Of a stretch of 64,000 bases of DNA, positions 1-10,189 are shown in pieces (the first letter of the stretch is position 1; each line of letters begins with the position of its first letter). The DNA comes from Palaemon carinicauda (taxonomy: Eukaryota; Arthropoda; Malacostraca; Decapoda; Palaemonidae): the NCBI RefSeq assembly GCF_036898095.1, contig NC_090745.1, positions 78,594,630 to 78,658,629 on the forward strand, read 5' to 3'. Both the position numbers and the translations under genes were made by a program. The notes beneath the pieces are model-generated. The model did no database searches. It saw nothing but the letters and a program-made list of their open reading frames with translations, and was not told where the DNA came from.

Positions 1-707
1 TTCTGCAAGTCGTTGCTCAGGGATTATGGTGTTAACATTATCAGGAGACTGGAAAGTGGCCACAACTAAGCATCTTATATTCTGTTGTACATTACAGACG
101 TTATTATCGGTATTGAAATGTTTTTTATAAGTGATTTTTCTTTTTGCATTACTTTGTCGTTCAGTTATTTTATTTCATTAGCCTTCTTTTTTTCAAGATG
201 CTGCATACTGAATTATGAAGGATTTACCTTGATATTAAAATTTCCATAAAACGGATTTTCATATCTTTTGTGGATAATTTTGATAAATCTTTAAATTCCA
301 TTTAAACACCTTTCTTCTCGGCGATCAGCCAATACCAATATTAAGATACAATTTCTGTCAAGCTTGTTATACTTCTTTAATGACTCAATTTTGGGGGGAT
401 GTGACAGATAGATACAATCAAATTCAGCTGTTGCTTTTTCATTCTCATTTGTCATAAATACTAAAAGACAAACATTTGAAGATTTATTTCCTAAAATTTT
501 TTGTACCTCTGATGTTTCTTAGTTCATTCATATGGCTATGTAAAAATAAAAACTTAAACACCGAGAAAGTTTTACTCACTAAAATACCATTATGCCAAGT
601 CGTTGGTGTATTATGCTTTCCGTGCTTCAGTTACAAAAGTGTTTTATGAGAGGCTAAATAAAAAAATATGATAAAATTTTATGATTTTTTGTGTCAACTT
701 AATTTTT

Positions 708-710
<3 letters not shown>
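1..710. other. AT-rich sequence, no gene seen
   Basis: No long open frame, protein similarity or structured repeat is recognisable here. The stretch is AT-rich with short homopolymers and ends at a GA microsatellite. Confidence 0.7.

Positions 711-790
<80 letters not shown>
711..790. repeat. (GA)n microsatellite
   Basis: An 80-bp run of GA dinucleotides with a single GACA interruption near 755. Long GA tracts recur throughout the window. Confidence 0.97.
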
Positions 791-794
<4 letters not shown>

Positions 795-2314
795 ACGATA
801 ATTTATTTAGGTAGTATTTTGTTTTATTAATTTCGTAATTGCGTTATGAACAGTAAAGTTTTATCGCGAATTTTTTCACATTGATGAGGATTAAATGCTA
901 TTGATTCATAGATAATCATTTGACCGTCCTTCACCTAACAAATTCCCCTCTAAATCATAATTGTCTTGATTTAAGAAACAATCCATTTTTATTGCTTCTA
1001 TAAAGGGGAAAGCTTTGATTCATATAAAATGAAAAGACGTTTTTTTTACCCACGTCGTATTTTCTTAAAGGTAGGAAGGGTCAGTATTAGAATGTGATTT
1101 TATACTTATCGTATGGAAAAATAAATTGACAAATTAATAGTCTGAACTTACTGAAGGGTAATATCAATAGAGCCAATTCTGGTGTTAATTTCATTGAAAC
1201 AGTTGACTAAGTTTTATTGATAAAAGATGGAAAAAAAAAGTTGAGTAAAAGTATAGTTAATGAGAGGGTACACAAAGGATAACAGGAAATTAATCACTTG
1301 AAAAATTATTCAGATTAGATATCAAAATAGATTTACGAGATGTGAAGTAAAGCCTGGAACGAAATTGCGGAAAATAATTCTCAACCTACGATGTTCCATT
1401 ACCTATAGTTTACTTGATAAGTCTAGATTTTCTAACTATTGTAAAGTACGCAATGAGAAAGTTATCGAGGGTGTGAAATAAATGCTCTGTTTTGAAAAAA
1501 TAAAACTCTTGCCATATAGTTTGATATTTTTTCATAGCACATTATTGTATTCGATTTTTTTTTTGTGTTAAAACTATTACTTTCAGTATAATTGTAGGTG
1601 AAGCAAGCTTACCTTAATTTACCTAAATATAACAAACACATACACATGCGAAAACACAGCTATAATGCACAAAACCTACTTGTCTTGCCATATAGTAATT
1701 CTTTTTTTAAAATTTCCCCAATTGTTATAGAATTTAACGTGAATGTAGCATTTAAGAGTAATAATGCAATAAAAACAGCTGTAATAAAGAATTTTCCTGA
1801 CACTACCAAAGGATGTTTATATCAGATCCCATATAATTCAAATGTGAAAATTCTATATTGGTCAAACAGCTAAAGCACTCGAAAAGAGAATTGAGTAATA
1901 TAAAAAAAAGTGTCAGGTATGCTTGAGATAATAATGCAATGTTTGTCCATGTTAGAGATGAAAATCACACTTAATTGGTCATGTGCAAATAAATTGGTCA
2001 TGTGCAAAGAAATTGGTCATAACTCATTAGAAAAATAAAATAGATACCTTTAATAATAATTTGAATATCGGACTTGGAATGTTTAAACTCGATGCATTTA
2101 TTTGCAAAGAGATCTGCAAACTTTATATATAAAAAAAAAAAAACTTTATGTGGAATTAACTGTACCTCAGATAGTAACTACCTATGTGATATTAATCTTT
2201 CATATTTAAGCTATCCTTCACAATAATTCCTGGTTTTAAGGGGATCGAGAAAGGGTAAAGCTGTTACTTTTACAGGTGAGTAGGACAACTATTTAGGAAT
2301 AGATAGGCAGAAAG

Positions 2315-2316
<2 letters not shown>
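791..2316. other. AT-rich non-coding stretch
   Basis: No gene or element is recognisable. A 91-codon open frame at 1598-1873 has no recognisable domain, has AT-driven composition and is treated as chance. A small tandem motif lies at 1973-2020. Confidence 0.6.
1973..2020. repeat. Short tandem repeat (~18-20 bp, 2.5 copies)
   Basis: The motif AATTGGTCATGTGCAAA occurs twice in tandem, and the third copy stops after AATTGGTCAT. Confidence 0.8.

Positions 2317-2385
<69 letters not shown>
2317..2385. repeat. (CT)n microsatellite
   Basis: About 69 bp of uninterrupted TC/CT dinucleotide. Confidence 0.97.
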
Positions 2386-2387
<2 letters not shown>

Positions 2388-2738
2388 GCAGGTTGACTTC
2401 GTTGAAAGAAACTTATGGGTCGAGCCCTTTTTGCAAGACAATGCACCAGCACGCACAGCACATGAAAATATACGGGCTTTGGCTTCGAATTGGTAGACCA
2501 CCAGCCTTACTCCCCAAGACCTGGCCCTCTCCAATTATTACCTCTTTCCAAAACTGAAGAAACATCTCAAAGGAACGAAATTTTACTCCGATTCGAAAGT
2601 GGTGCATTGATACGTATGCAATTATATGTTTATGTTGACAGGGTTATATTTGCATGAATGTGTATATGCATGTTAATCATGGGTGCACACATGTATATGG
2701 GTGTGTATACATCTATGTGTATGCATTTGCATGCTCGT

Positions 2739-2787
<49 letters not shown>

Positions 2788-3169
2788 ATTGTGTTTATGT
2801 ATTTATATGGATAAGGCTAATGCATATTAATATAAAGAAGCTGTGTCGGGAGTCCTAACAATTTATCGGTCATCCGAAATTACACTTTTTAATCACTTTG
2901 GGAATAGGATATGAACTTCACTCACAAACTCCTGAAAATGTAAGTCAGGTAAAATTATAGTTTAATTTGGAGTGATGTATTGTTTGGTGAATATCTGTAT
3001 GTATGATCGTACTCTCATTGTACCATATAGAATGTAAAGAGATCTTGCTCAATAAGTCAGTCCTCTGAAGAAATATTACGAAACTAGTCAGAAATTAATC
3101 TTATCTTTTACATTCAAGTTTCCCTGTGATTCTTACGCATGTGAACGTCACATTTCCCTGCAAATTTTA
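2386..3169. other. Non-coding stretch with a (TA)n tract
   Basis: Apart from the (TA)n run at 2742-2784 nothing is recognisable. Short open frames on both strands are low-complexity or lack any family signature. Confidence 0.6.
2742..2784. repeat. (TA)n microsatellite
   Basis: About 43 bp of TA dinucleotide. Confidence 0.95.
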
Positions 3170-3197
3170 CGCGCGCGCGCACACACACACACACACA

Positions 3198-3286
<89 letters not shown>
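3170..3286. repeat. Compound (GC)n(AC)n(AT)n(GT)n microsatellite
   Basis: Four dinucleotide blocks follow one another: GC, then AC, then about 55 bp of AT, then GT. The AC and GT arms are mutually complementary around the AT core, so the tract could fold into a long hairpin. Confidence 0.95.
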
Positions 3287-3287
<1 letters not shown>

Positions 3288-4210
3288 TACTATTATCATT
3301 TTCTGTTATTTTTCCGATAAAACCTCATTCTGAGCTAGCAAAGAAACAAACTCGTCTAAGTTCCTTAGAATTGTTTTTCTTTATTGACTGTTGGTTCTAT
3401 TAAATGTAATGATTCTTATATTGTAATTGTTACATTAGGTTATTACATACCATCTACTGGAGACATTTTCACTTTGTCAGATGATCTCCTTTAAAGCTCC
3501 CAATTCTTTATCAAAATAATCTTTTCTTACACTAGATTTCTGACAGGACTAATAATTTCAGTATGCTATAAAAGTCTGGAGCGATTTTTCAAGAACTATT
3601 ATCTTTACCTCGTTGGCAAGGAATTATTAGGACGTTTTATAGGAGTTACTAAACTCAATTCAAATTATATCGTTATGATGTAAGCTAACCATGAAATGGC
3701 TTCTCGGTTTTCGAACATGGCAAATCTCTCTTATGGTGACTGCGTTAACTTTTGTTATATTTAGTTATTCGTTATATTTTGTATCGTTTTAATTATCCTT
3801 ACAGTGGAGATTTGTTATTTTCAATATCTGCGATCTGTTGTTACCAGATTTGTATCATGCCTGAAATTCATTATGATATTTGCCTTCGATATGTCTTACA
3901 TACACAAATGTTAGAATAATGAAGAATTTCTATTATAAATGGTTTTCTCTTTGTTTGTTTACTAGGATATTCATCTATACTCTATAGCACTGCCTGAACG
4001 TTTCCAAATATTTGTTTACAATTAATTTCTTTTTCTCTTCAAACAGTCAATGCTGTGATGAACACTCTCCATGGAAAATTTTTATTGGAGAGACCTAGTT
4101 TACTGGTATGTTACTACATTGAGTGACAATATTCCGAGAAATTTGACGTTTTTATCACTTTCTTTTGGAAAAAAGAAAATCATGAAAGCTTCATAATCAA
4201 ACAAACACAC

Positions 4211-4213
<3 letters not shown>
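3287..4213. other. AT-rich sequence, no gene seen
   Basis: No coding potential, repeat structure or RNA gene is recognisable. Confidence 0.65.

Positions 4214-4287
<74 letters not shown>
4214..4287. repeat. (GA)n microsatellite
   Basis: About 74 bp of uninterrupted AG/GA dinucleotide. Confidence 0.97.
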
Positions 4288-4289
<2 letters not shown>

Positions 4290-4487
4290 TTAACCTCCAT
4301 TAACTATCTATTCAGTCATATTTTCATGGGGTTTTGCTGTCATTTGTTTAAGTTTGAGAGGATTTATACATTTTTTTTCGCTGTTTGTTTGTGTCGTAAC
4401 GGACAAAATGTAAGAGGGTCATCGAAGTTCAACTACTTTATGCAAGCGGAAAATCTCCTATGCAGTAGCATTGGGCTAATAAAGAAT

Positions 4488-4641
4488 GGTACACGGACGG
4501 GATGCCGAATGCATTTTTGCCGAAGGACAAGAAGCAGAAGCCAGGAAGCTGAACGGACAGAATGCCGAACAGACATAATGCCGAAAGGACACAATGCCTA
4601 ACAGACGTTAAGTCGAACAGACAAAATGCCGAATAATGACT
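4488..4641 (+). repeat. Left TIR of the MULE, built of 16-bp repeats
   Basis: It is the reverse complement of 6587-6744 with only a few differences. Inside it a 16-bp unit resembling GAACAGACAAAATGCC is repeated about five times in tandem from about 4550 to 4630, in diverged copies. Such arrays could act as multiple transposase binding sites; that role is inferred. Confidence 0.88.
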
Positions 4642-4999
4642 ATATCTCTTTTTATATACTCTATATAAATATCTCTCTTGCAAATTGATAAATGATTTCT
4701 TTCATTTATCTATTCATTCTTTCAATCACTTAATCTTTCACCCATAAATAAAAAAGAAAATTATTATGTAAATGATAAGTATCGTTAATGGATAAAAAAA
4801 TAAGAAAATACCGTATTTAAGATTGTTTTCTTCTTCCAACTTTAACTTTTAACTAATTTGATAATTACTATTTAACTACTTCTTTAAGTAACAATATGCT
4901 AGTTTACTATTCATGCTCTGTAGTTATTTATATTTATATTTTTTTCCTTTACTCGAATTTCACTATGGAATTTATTTGTTTAAAAAAGCCAGTTTAACC

Positions 5000-6323
5000 A
5001 TGGAATTTACCAAGACAGGACGTGGTGGCCGAAAGTTACTTCATAATGGATATTCATACGTTGTCGATAAAACTGTTAAAGCAACTACTTACTGGAGATG
5101 TGAGAGACGAAAAGAGTGCAATGCAAGAATTAGAACGATTAGTGATGTCGAACATGGACAGGCTTCAGAACATTCACATCCTCCTGACGGTGCTCATAAT
5201 ATAATTTTAAAATCTTTGGTTGTAATGAAGAATTCAGCAGAACAAACAGAAGAGGTAACAAGCCGCATAATTAATAAAGTCTTGGAAGAACTGCCACTCA
5301 GCATTGCTGGTTCTATACCTAAAAGAGAAACACTTGCAAGAATGGTAAGACGAGCAAGAAAGAATGAAGAAAGTGAAGACTTGGATAAGACAAGCCGTGG
5401 CGAGAATTTTCGTCTTTATGAAACCACCTCCGTTACAATTTTATCGACAGAAACTAACTTGGAATTATTATCTAAAAAACGAGCATGGTTTGCCGATGGC
5501 ACATTTGACTCCGCTCCTTTAGGCAAGCAGCTTTATACTTTACATGCCATTGTTTCAAAAAGTAAAACCTTGCCACTGGTATATTGTATTGCTAGTAACA
5601 AAGAAGAAAAAACGTATGACGAAATTTTTGGATTTTTAAAAAGCAAAGGTGTTCAGGATCCTGATTCAATAACTGTTGATTTCGAAAGAGCAACAATAAA
5701 TAGCATTAAAAAAAACTTTCCTAATACATTTTTATCAGGTTGTTTTTTTTCATTTTGGCCAATGTTTATGGCGAAACATCCAGTCTTGTGGTCTACAGCA
5801 GTGGTATGTTGAACCCAATAACGCACTTTTTATCAAGCAGTTACAAGCACTTGCCTTCGTTCCACCCGCAGATGTACATGAATTATTTAACGAATTGGTA
5901 AATATCTTAGATGCTGAAACGGATGAATTGTTAAGTGATTTTTTGGTTTACTTTGAAAGTACATGGTTAGGGATAATCCAGCGAGGTCGAAGGAGGAAAC
6001 CACTGTTTGATGTTGATTTGTGGTCTGTTCACACTCGCGTTAATAATGATTTACCGAGAACAAACAATTCCCTTGAAGGCTGGCATCAGGCATTTAAAAA
6101 GAGAATCAACATAACGCATCCAACATTCGCCAAATTACTAAAGGTTATCAGAAATGAACAAGCATGTAATGAAATTCTAATTGAACAAGCTTTTGCAGGG
6201 ATTGATATAACACGACTTAACAAGAAATACGATGCCATTAACGATAGGATAAAATCCATATTTTGTTCTTATGATAAGGATGAAGGATTAACTTTTTTAC
6301 GGTCTTTACCTCACAATTCTTAA
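5000..6323 (+). pseudogene. FLYWCH-MULE transposase, one frameshift
   Basis: This would be the enzyme that cuts and joins the element ends. The ATG at 5000 (context AACCATGG) is preferred to the upstream ATG at 4913 because the zinc finger begins right after it. Residues about 1-60 show a FLYWCH-type finger (TYWRC, a second Cys, then EHSHPPD). A MULE transposase region follows, with likely catalytic Asp in FADGTF (residue 166) and VDFERA (residue 227). The third acidic residue is probably in NNSLEGWHQAF, encoded near 6075. A run of eight T at 5743-5750 shifts the frame and leads to a stop at 5812. In the other frame the coding continues without a break to 6323. The full protein would be about 440 residues, normal for a short MULE transposase. 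A sequencing or assembly slip at this homopolymer is possible. Confidence 0.87.
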
Positions 6324-6586
6324 ATATTCTTTTTTTCTCTTATACATTATACTATGTAGGTTTTTAACTTTTTTTAACCCAGCCGACACATTTTATCTTT
6401 TAAATAAACACATATTGTATGTAGTATATTGTAGAAATAAAATGATTATCAAGCATTTTACTTTTATTTCAGGCCTACGTCCTTTTGTCTTTTACAGGTG
6501 TTCTGAATAAAAAAAAAATAATCATTGATTTTCTTACTGGACTAAAGGAAAAAAAATATATATATATTTGCTTATAATTACATTTA

Positions 6587-6744
6587 GTCGTAGCAGTATT
6601 CGGCATTTTGTCCGTTCGACTTAACGTCTGTTAGGCATTGTGTCCTTTCGGCATTATGTCTGTTCGGCATTCTGTCCGTTCGGCTTCCTGGCTTCTGCTT
6701 CTTGTCCTTCGGCAAAAATGCATTCGGCATCCCGTCCGCACACG
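6587..6744 (-). repeat. Right TIR of the MULE
   Basis: Inverted copy of 4488-4641 carrying the same 16-bp tandem units. It ends at CCCGTCCGCACACG, and the 9-bp target duplication starts at 6745. Confidence 0.88.
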
Positions 6745-6753
6745 ATAAAGAAT

Positions 6754-7069
6754 ATGCATTGCACATGCATAGTAAGTGGAAGTACATTAGCTTTGAACGT
6801 ATGCTATATTTGGATATGCAAATTTTTAGTGTAGTTCATTAACTGGCCAGCAGTAATGAATACTCAAACTCATGTTAACAGTATTTTCAAAGTATTTTTT
6901 CATAGTAACACTGGAATCATTATGGATAGAAATATTTCACGGGATTTTACATTTAAAAAAATAGTATGTAAAATATATTTATTTACTCAATGTGTTTCAA
7001 CAGAGAAAGCAGAAGTTAATAATTTACATGTTCATAGCATTTGCAAATTACGTGTAGATGGTACTACAC

Positions 7070-7070
<1 letters not shown>
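6754..7070. other. AT-rich flank, no gene seen
   Basis: The sequence between the MULE and the next TA microsatellite has no recognisable content. Confidence 0.6.
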
Positions 7071-7163
<93 letters not shown>

Positions 7164-7187
7164 ATTTATATATATATATCTATATAT

Positions 7188-7255
<68 letters not shown>

Positions 7256-7260
7256 ATATA
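7071..7260. repeat. (TA)n microsatellite, ~190 bp
   Basis: TA dinucleotide with occasional TTTA, TCTA, TACA and TGTA interruptions. The long Tyr-Ile open frames here on both strands are artefacts of the repeat. Confidence 0.97.
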
Positions 7261-7993
7261 TCGATACATATTAAAGAAGTTTATCCTGATAGAGTTTGAA
7301 ATATTTTGTGGTTCATATAAATCTTGCTTATAGTGAAGATGGTAAGTGCCAGTAGTATACATCAAAGTAAAGTGAAACTATAAATGAAACTGCTTTTAGA
7401 AACGACATTTTCAAATAACACCATTTAGTAGTCACGACGATTACATATTCCGGGATACAAAAGAAACATAAGCACACAAATTAGAAAAAAAAACAGTCGT
7501 AAAACATTATTGTAAAATTATAATTAATGAAATAAAAGTTAGCAAACAAAAACTTACTCGAAACAATTGAAATCAACAAAAGTAAAAGGAAATATGAAAC
7601 AGTATGAATGTATATAGCACAATATACATTTTTACTTTACCGGGCTGCTCCACAATTTACCTCCTTTTGGCAATGAAGCTGCACTTACTTTTAAGCCTCT
7701 ACTATACCTCCGTTCCCGCTTCCTTTCTTCAATCTTGTTGTCCAACTCTTTACAACTGCTGTTGTTTTTTCTCTTATTATTGGGTATTGAATGGCCTCCT
7801 AGGCTCCAATGCCAAGCATTCTGCCCCCGAAATCATGAATCCACATCCACATAAATCCTCACTTATAATTTCCATTGTTTATTGAATTTTATATATTCAA
7901 ATGCGTCAGCCTTTTTTGGTGGTTACCCATCCAGGTACCGATTTGATCCAATTTTTCATGTGTGATTTGGAACACCGATGATTTCCGCATGGT
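7261..7993. other. Non-coding stretch, no gene seen
   Basis: A 93-codon open frame at 7604-7885 has no recognisable domain and is not called. No other signal is visible. Confidence 0.55.
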
Positions 7994-8019
7994 TGTTATT
8001 ATTATTATCATTATTATTA

Positions 8020-8061
<42 letters not shown>

Positions 8062-8062
8062 G

Positions 8063-8130
<68 letters not shown>
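7994..8130. repeat. (ATT)n/(ATTT)n microsatellite
   Basis: ATT trinucleotides flank a short ATTT block. The tract directly abuts the dispersed repeat at 8131. It is therefore probably that element's TAA-type 3' tail read on the opposite strand. Confidence 0.92.
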
Positions 8131-8440
8131 GCTAAGCTACAACCGTTGTTAGAAAAGCAGGATGTTGTAAGCCCAAGGTCTCCTACAAGGAAAATTAGCT
8201 CAGTAAGGAAAGGAAATGAGAAAATAAATAAATTACATAAGAAGTAATGAATAATGAATATATAATATCTCAAGATCGGTAACAACGGTAAATTAGAGCT
8301 ATCATATATAAACTATTAAGGGAGACTTATGTCAGCCTCTTCAACATGAAAACATTCGCTGCAATTATGAACTTCTGAAGTGTACCCATTCAACTGCCCG
8401 ATTAAGAAGATCACATTACAATCGACATTGCGAGCCACCA
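8131..8440 (-). mobile_element. Dispersed LINE-tail-like repeat, copy 1
   Basis: It starts GCTAAGCTACAACC next to the ATT tract. Similar sequence occurs in inverse orientation at the end of 14853-15477 and in the same orientation at 61244-61408. All three have the TAA/ATT microsatellite at the same end, as expected for a retroposed element with a (TAA)n tail. Orientation is given with the tail as 3' end. No coding region is visible, and whether it is a SINE or a LINE 3' end is open. The right limit is approximate. Confidence 0.65.
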
Positions 8441-8732
8441 AAGTCAAATGACTACCAGGTACAAAAGTTCCTACTTAAACCAGCAGAAGCACATTATACT
8501 TCTCATGAAACTACATAAGTGTCAGCCGTTCCCTCCTTTCCAGCCTCAATCTTTAACTGCTGATGCAAAGGAGGAACTTTCGTGCATTTCAACTGATGTT
8601 ATTTGGGTTCATTTACTATGTGCATTGTTTTACTAATATAGGTATTCTTGCAAAGATTCTTTGCATATACTCACAAAAACACACATACACGGTATATATA
8701 ATACAATTATACATTTATATATATATGTATAT

Positions 8733-8737
<5 letters not shown>
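8441..8737. other. Non-coding, no gene seen
   Basis: No recognisable features before the TA/GT microsatellite. Confidence 0.5.

Positions 8738-8784
<47 letters not shown>
8738..8784. repeat. (TA)n(GT)n microsatellite
   Basis: A TA run of about 25 bp is followed by a GT run of about 22 bp. Confidence 0.93.
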
Positions 8785-9037
8785 ATATGTACATGTATAA
8801 TATTGTATATGTATGTATATATGCGTATGAATATGTACGAGTCTTATATCGTATATGTATAGATGAAAGCAAGAAAGATAAAAAAGTTAGTAAAACATTT
8901 CTGTATGAGCGCACGCATAGTGTTTTAAGTTTTGTTGGTAATGATATTATACCTAATATAGTGGAATTTTCTGTATAGGCTGTTTCTTTCTCTTTACAAA
9001 AATCAATGAAACATCGAGAAAATTTCGTGGTAAATCT

Positions 9038-9039
<2 letters not shown>

Positions 9040-9095
<56 letters not shown>
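9040..9095. repeat. Poly(T) tract, 56 bp
   Basis: Uninterrupted T homopolymer. It could be the poly(A) tail of a minus-strand retroposed sequence, but no parent is recognisable beside it. Its length may be unreliable in the assembly. Confidence 0.93.
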
Positions 9096-9099
<4 letters not shown>

Positions 9100-9740
9100 C
9101 ATTCAAAATCTAATGTATTTCAGAGAAGGGGCGTGGAGTAGAAAAAAAATCTTTCATTACTTAACTATAGAATTATTCATTTGCTTATCCAATTAATTTT
9201 TTTATTTTTCATTATGTTGATATTAATATTTTGTCTGTCATGTCATACCTTTATTTCAATATATAACACCTCTCTTTGTTACGTAAATTACTTGTCTCCT
9301 CCTTTTATCCTTAATTAATTTTCATTTATTTTCTTATTTTATGAAATATACGGTGCATTGGTGACCATATTGGAATTCGATATCTGCATATTTCTTTATT
9401 TTCTTCTTTGATTCTGATTCCTTTTATGTTTGGCCAATTTCTTTGTAAGACATGTCTTTGATTTTATATTGCATTTGCATTTCTTCTTTGAGGACAGTCT
9501 TTTTTTTATTCCTTTGAAGTTTTGTATTGATTTTTTCCACTTTTCTTACATTGTTGTCCTTAATAATTTATTGGAAAGCTGCATACTGATGTTCGACTAG
9601 TTGGCTTTGTTGCAGCTGTTTGTAACCCCGCTCATAGCGTTTTTTTTTCTTCCTCACAAAATCTAAATTATGTACAGTTAATAGGTATTCCTATGAATGG
9701 TACATTCAAGCTCCTGGTATGGTTAAAAATCGGAATAGGA

Positions 9741-9743
<3 letters not shown>
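9096..9743. other. T-rich non-coding stretch
   Basis: Strongly T-rich on the plus strand, with no recognisable coding or repeat signal. Confidence 0.6.

Positions 9744-9820
<77 letters not shown>
9744..9820. repeat. (CT)n(CA)n microsatellite
   Basis: About 66 bp of CT is followed by five CA units. Confidence 0.96.
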
Positions 9821-9821
<1 letters not shown>

Positions 9822-10189
9822 TTATTACATAGTTTGCAAGTATACAGTATATGGGAATTTAATTCTACAGTGACTGCCATTTCATCATACTGTTTTTATA
9901 CTGTAGATTCTGCACTTTCCATTTCTGGTATCAATTAAGGACGGATAATATACATCAGGTGCATTCGATTCACAACATTTTCACCAATGTGGTTCAACGC
10001 TTAATTGCAGATACTAAATACTAAATAATATCATTAATCATTGGTTTACGGAATTAAGGTTTTCTTTCTTAAATGATCACAATTTAAATGATGTTAAGGT
10101 ATGTCACAAGTAAAAAGTTCATTGCTCAAAGGTTTTGCTGGGAGTTTTGGGGAAATATGTACTGTGGTCTTTGGCAACTTACGGAAGGC
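9821..10189. other. Non-coding, no gene seen
   Basis: Nothing recognisable between the CT tract and the presumed 3' end of the LINE that follows. Confidence 0.5.

Larger units (their letters stand above)
4488..6744 (+). mobile_element. MULE-type DNA transposon, complete ends
   Basis: This 2,257-bp element has long terminal inverted repeats of about 155 bp (4488-4641 and 6587-6744) and is flanked by an identical 9-bp direct repeat, ATAAAGAAT, at 4479-4487 and 6745-6753. A 9-bp target duplication and long TIRs are typical of Mutator-like elements. The interior holds one plus-strand transposase reading frame with a FLYWCH zinc finger and a MULE transposase region, broken by one frameshift. The near-identical TIRs and exact target duplication suggest a fairly recent insertion. 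The outermost 7 bp of the two TIRs match poorly, so the precise terminus could shift by a few bases. Confidence 0.88.

Noticed and set aside
1598..1873. 91-codon plus-strand open frame
   Set aside because: No recognisable domain, AT-driven composition, no supporting neighbour or conserved copy in the window.
4913..5000. Upstream ATG at 4913 as start of the MULE transposase
   Set aside because: The added 29 residues are hydrophobic and unlike a transposase; the ATG at 5000 has a better context and directly precedes the FLYWCH finger.
7041..7333. Several overlapping Tyr-Ile-rich open frames
   Set aside because: They are translations of a TA microsatellite and appear on both strands; the same holds for the frames at 16344-16619, 19185-19737 and 28880-29175.
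8064..8285. Asn-repeat open frame on the minus strand and Leu-repeat frame on the plus strand
   Set aside because: Both come from the ATT trinucleotide tract and continue into a dispersed repeat.
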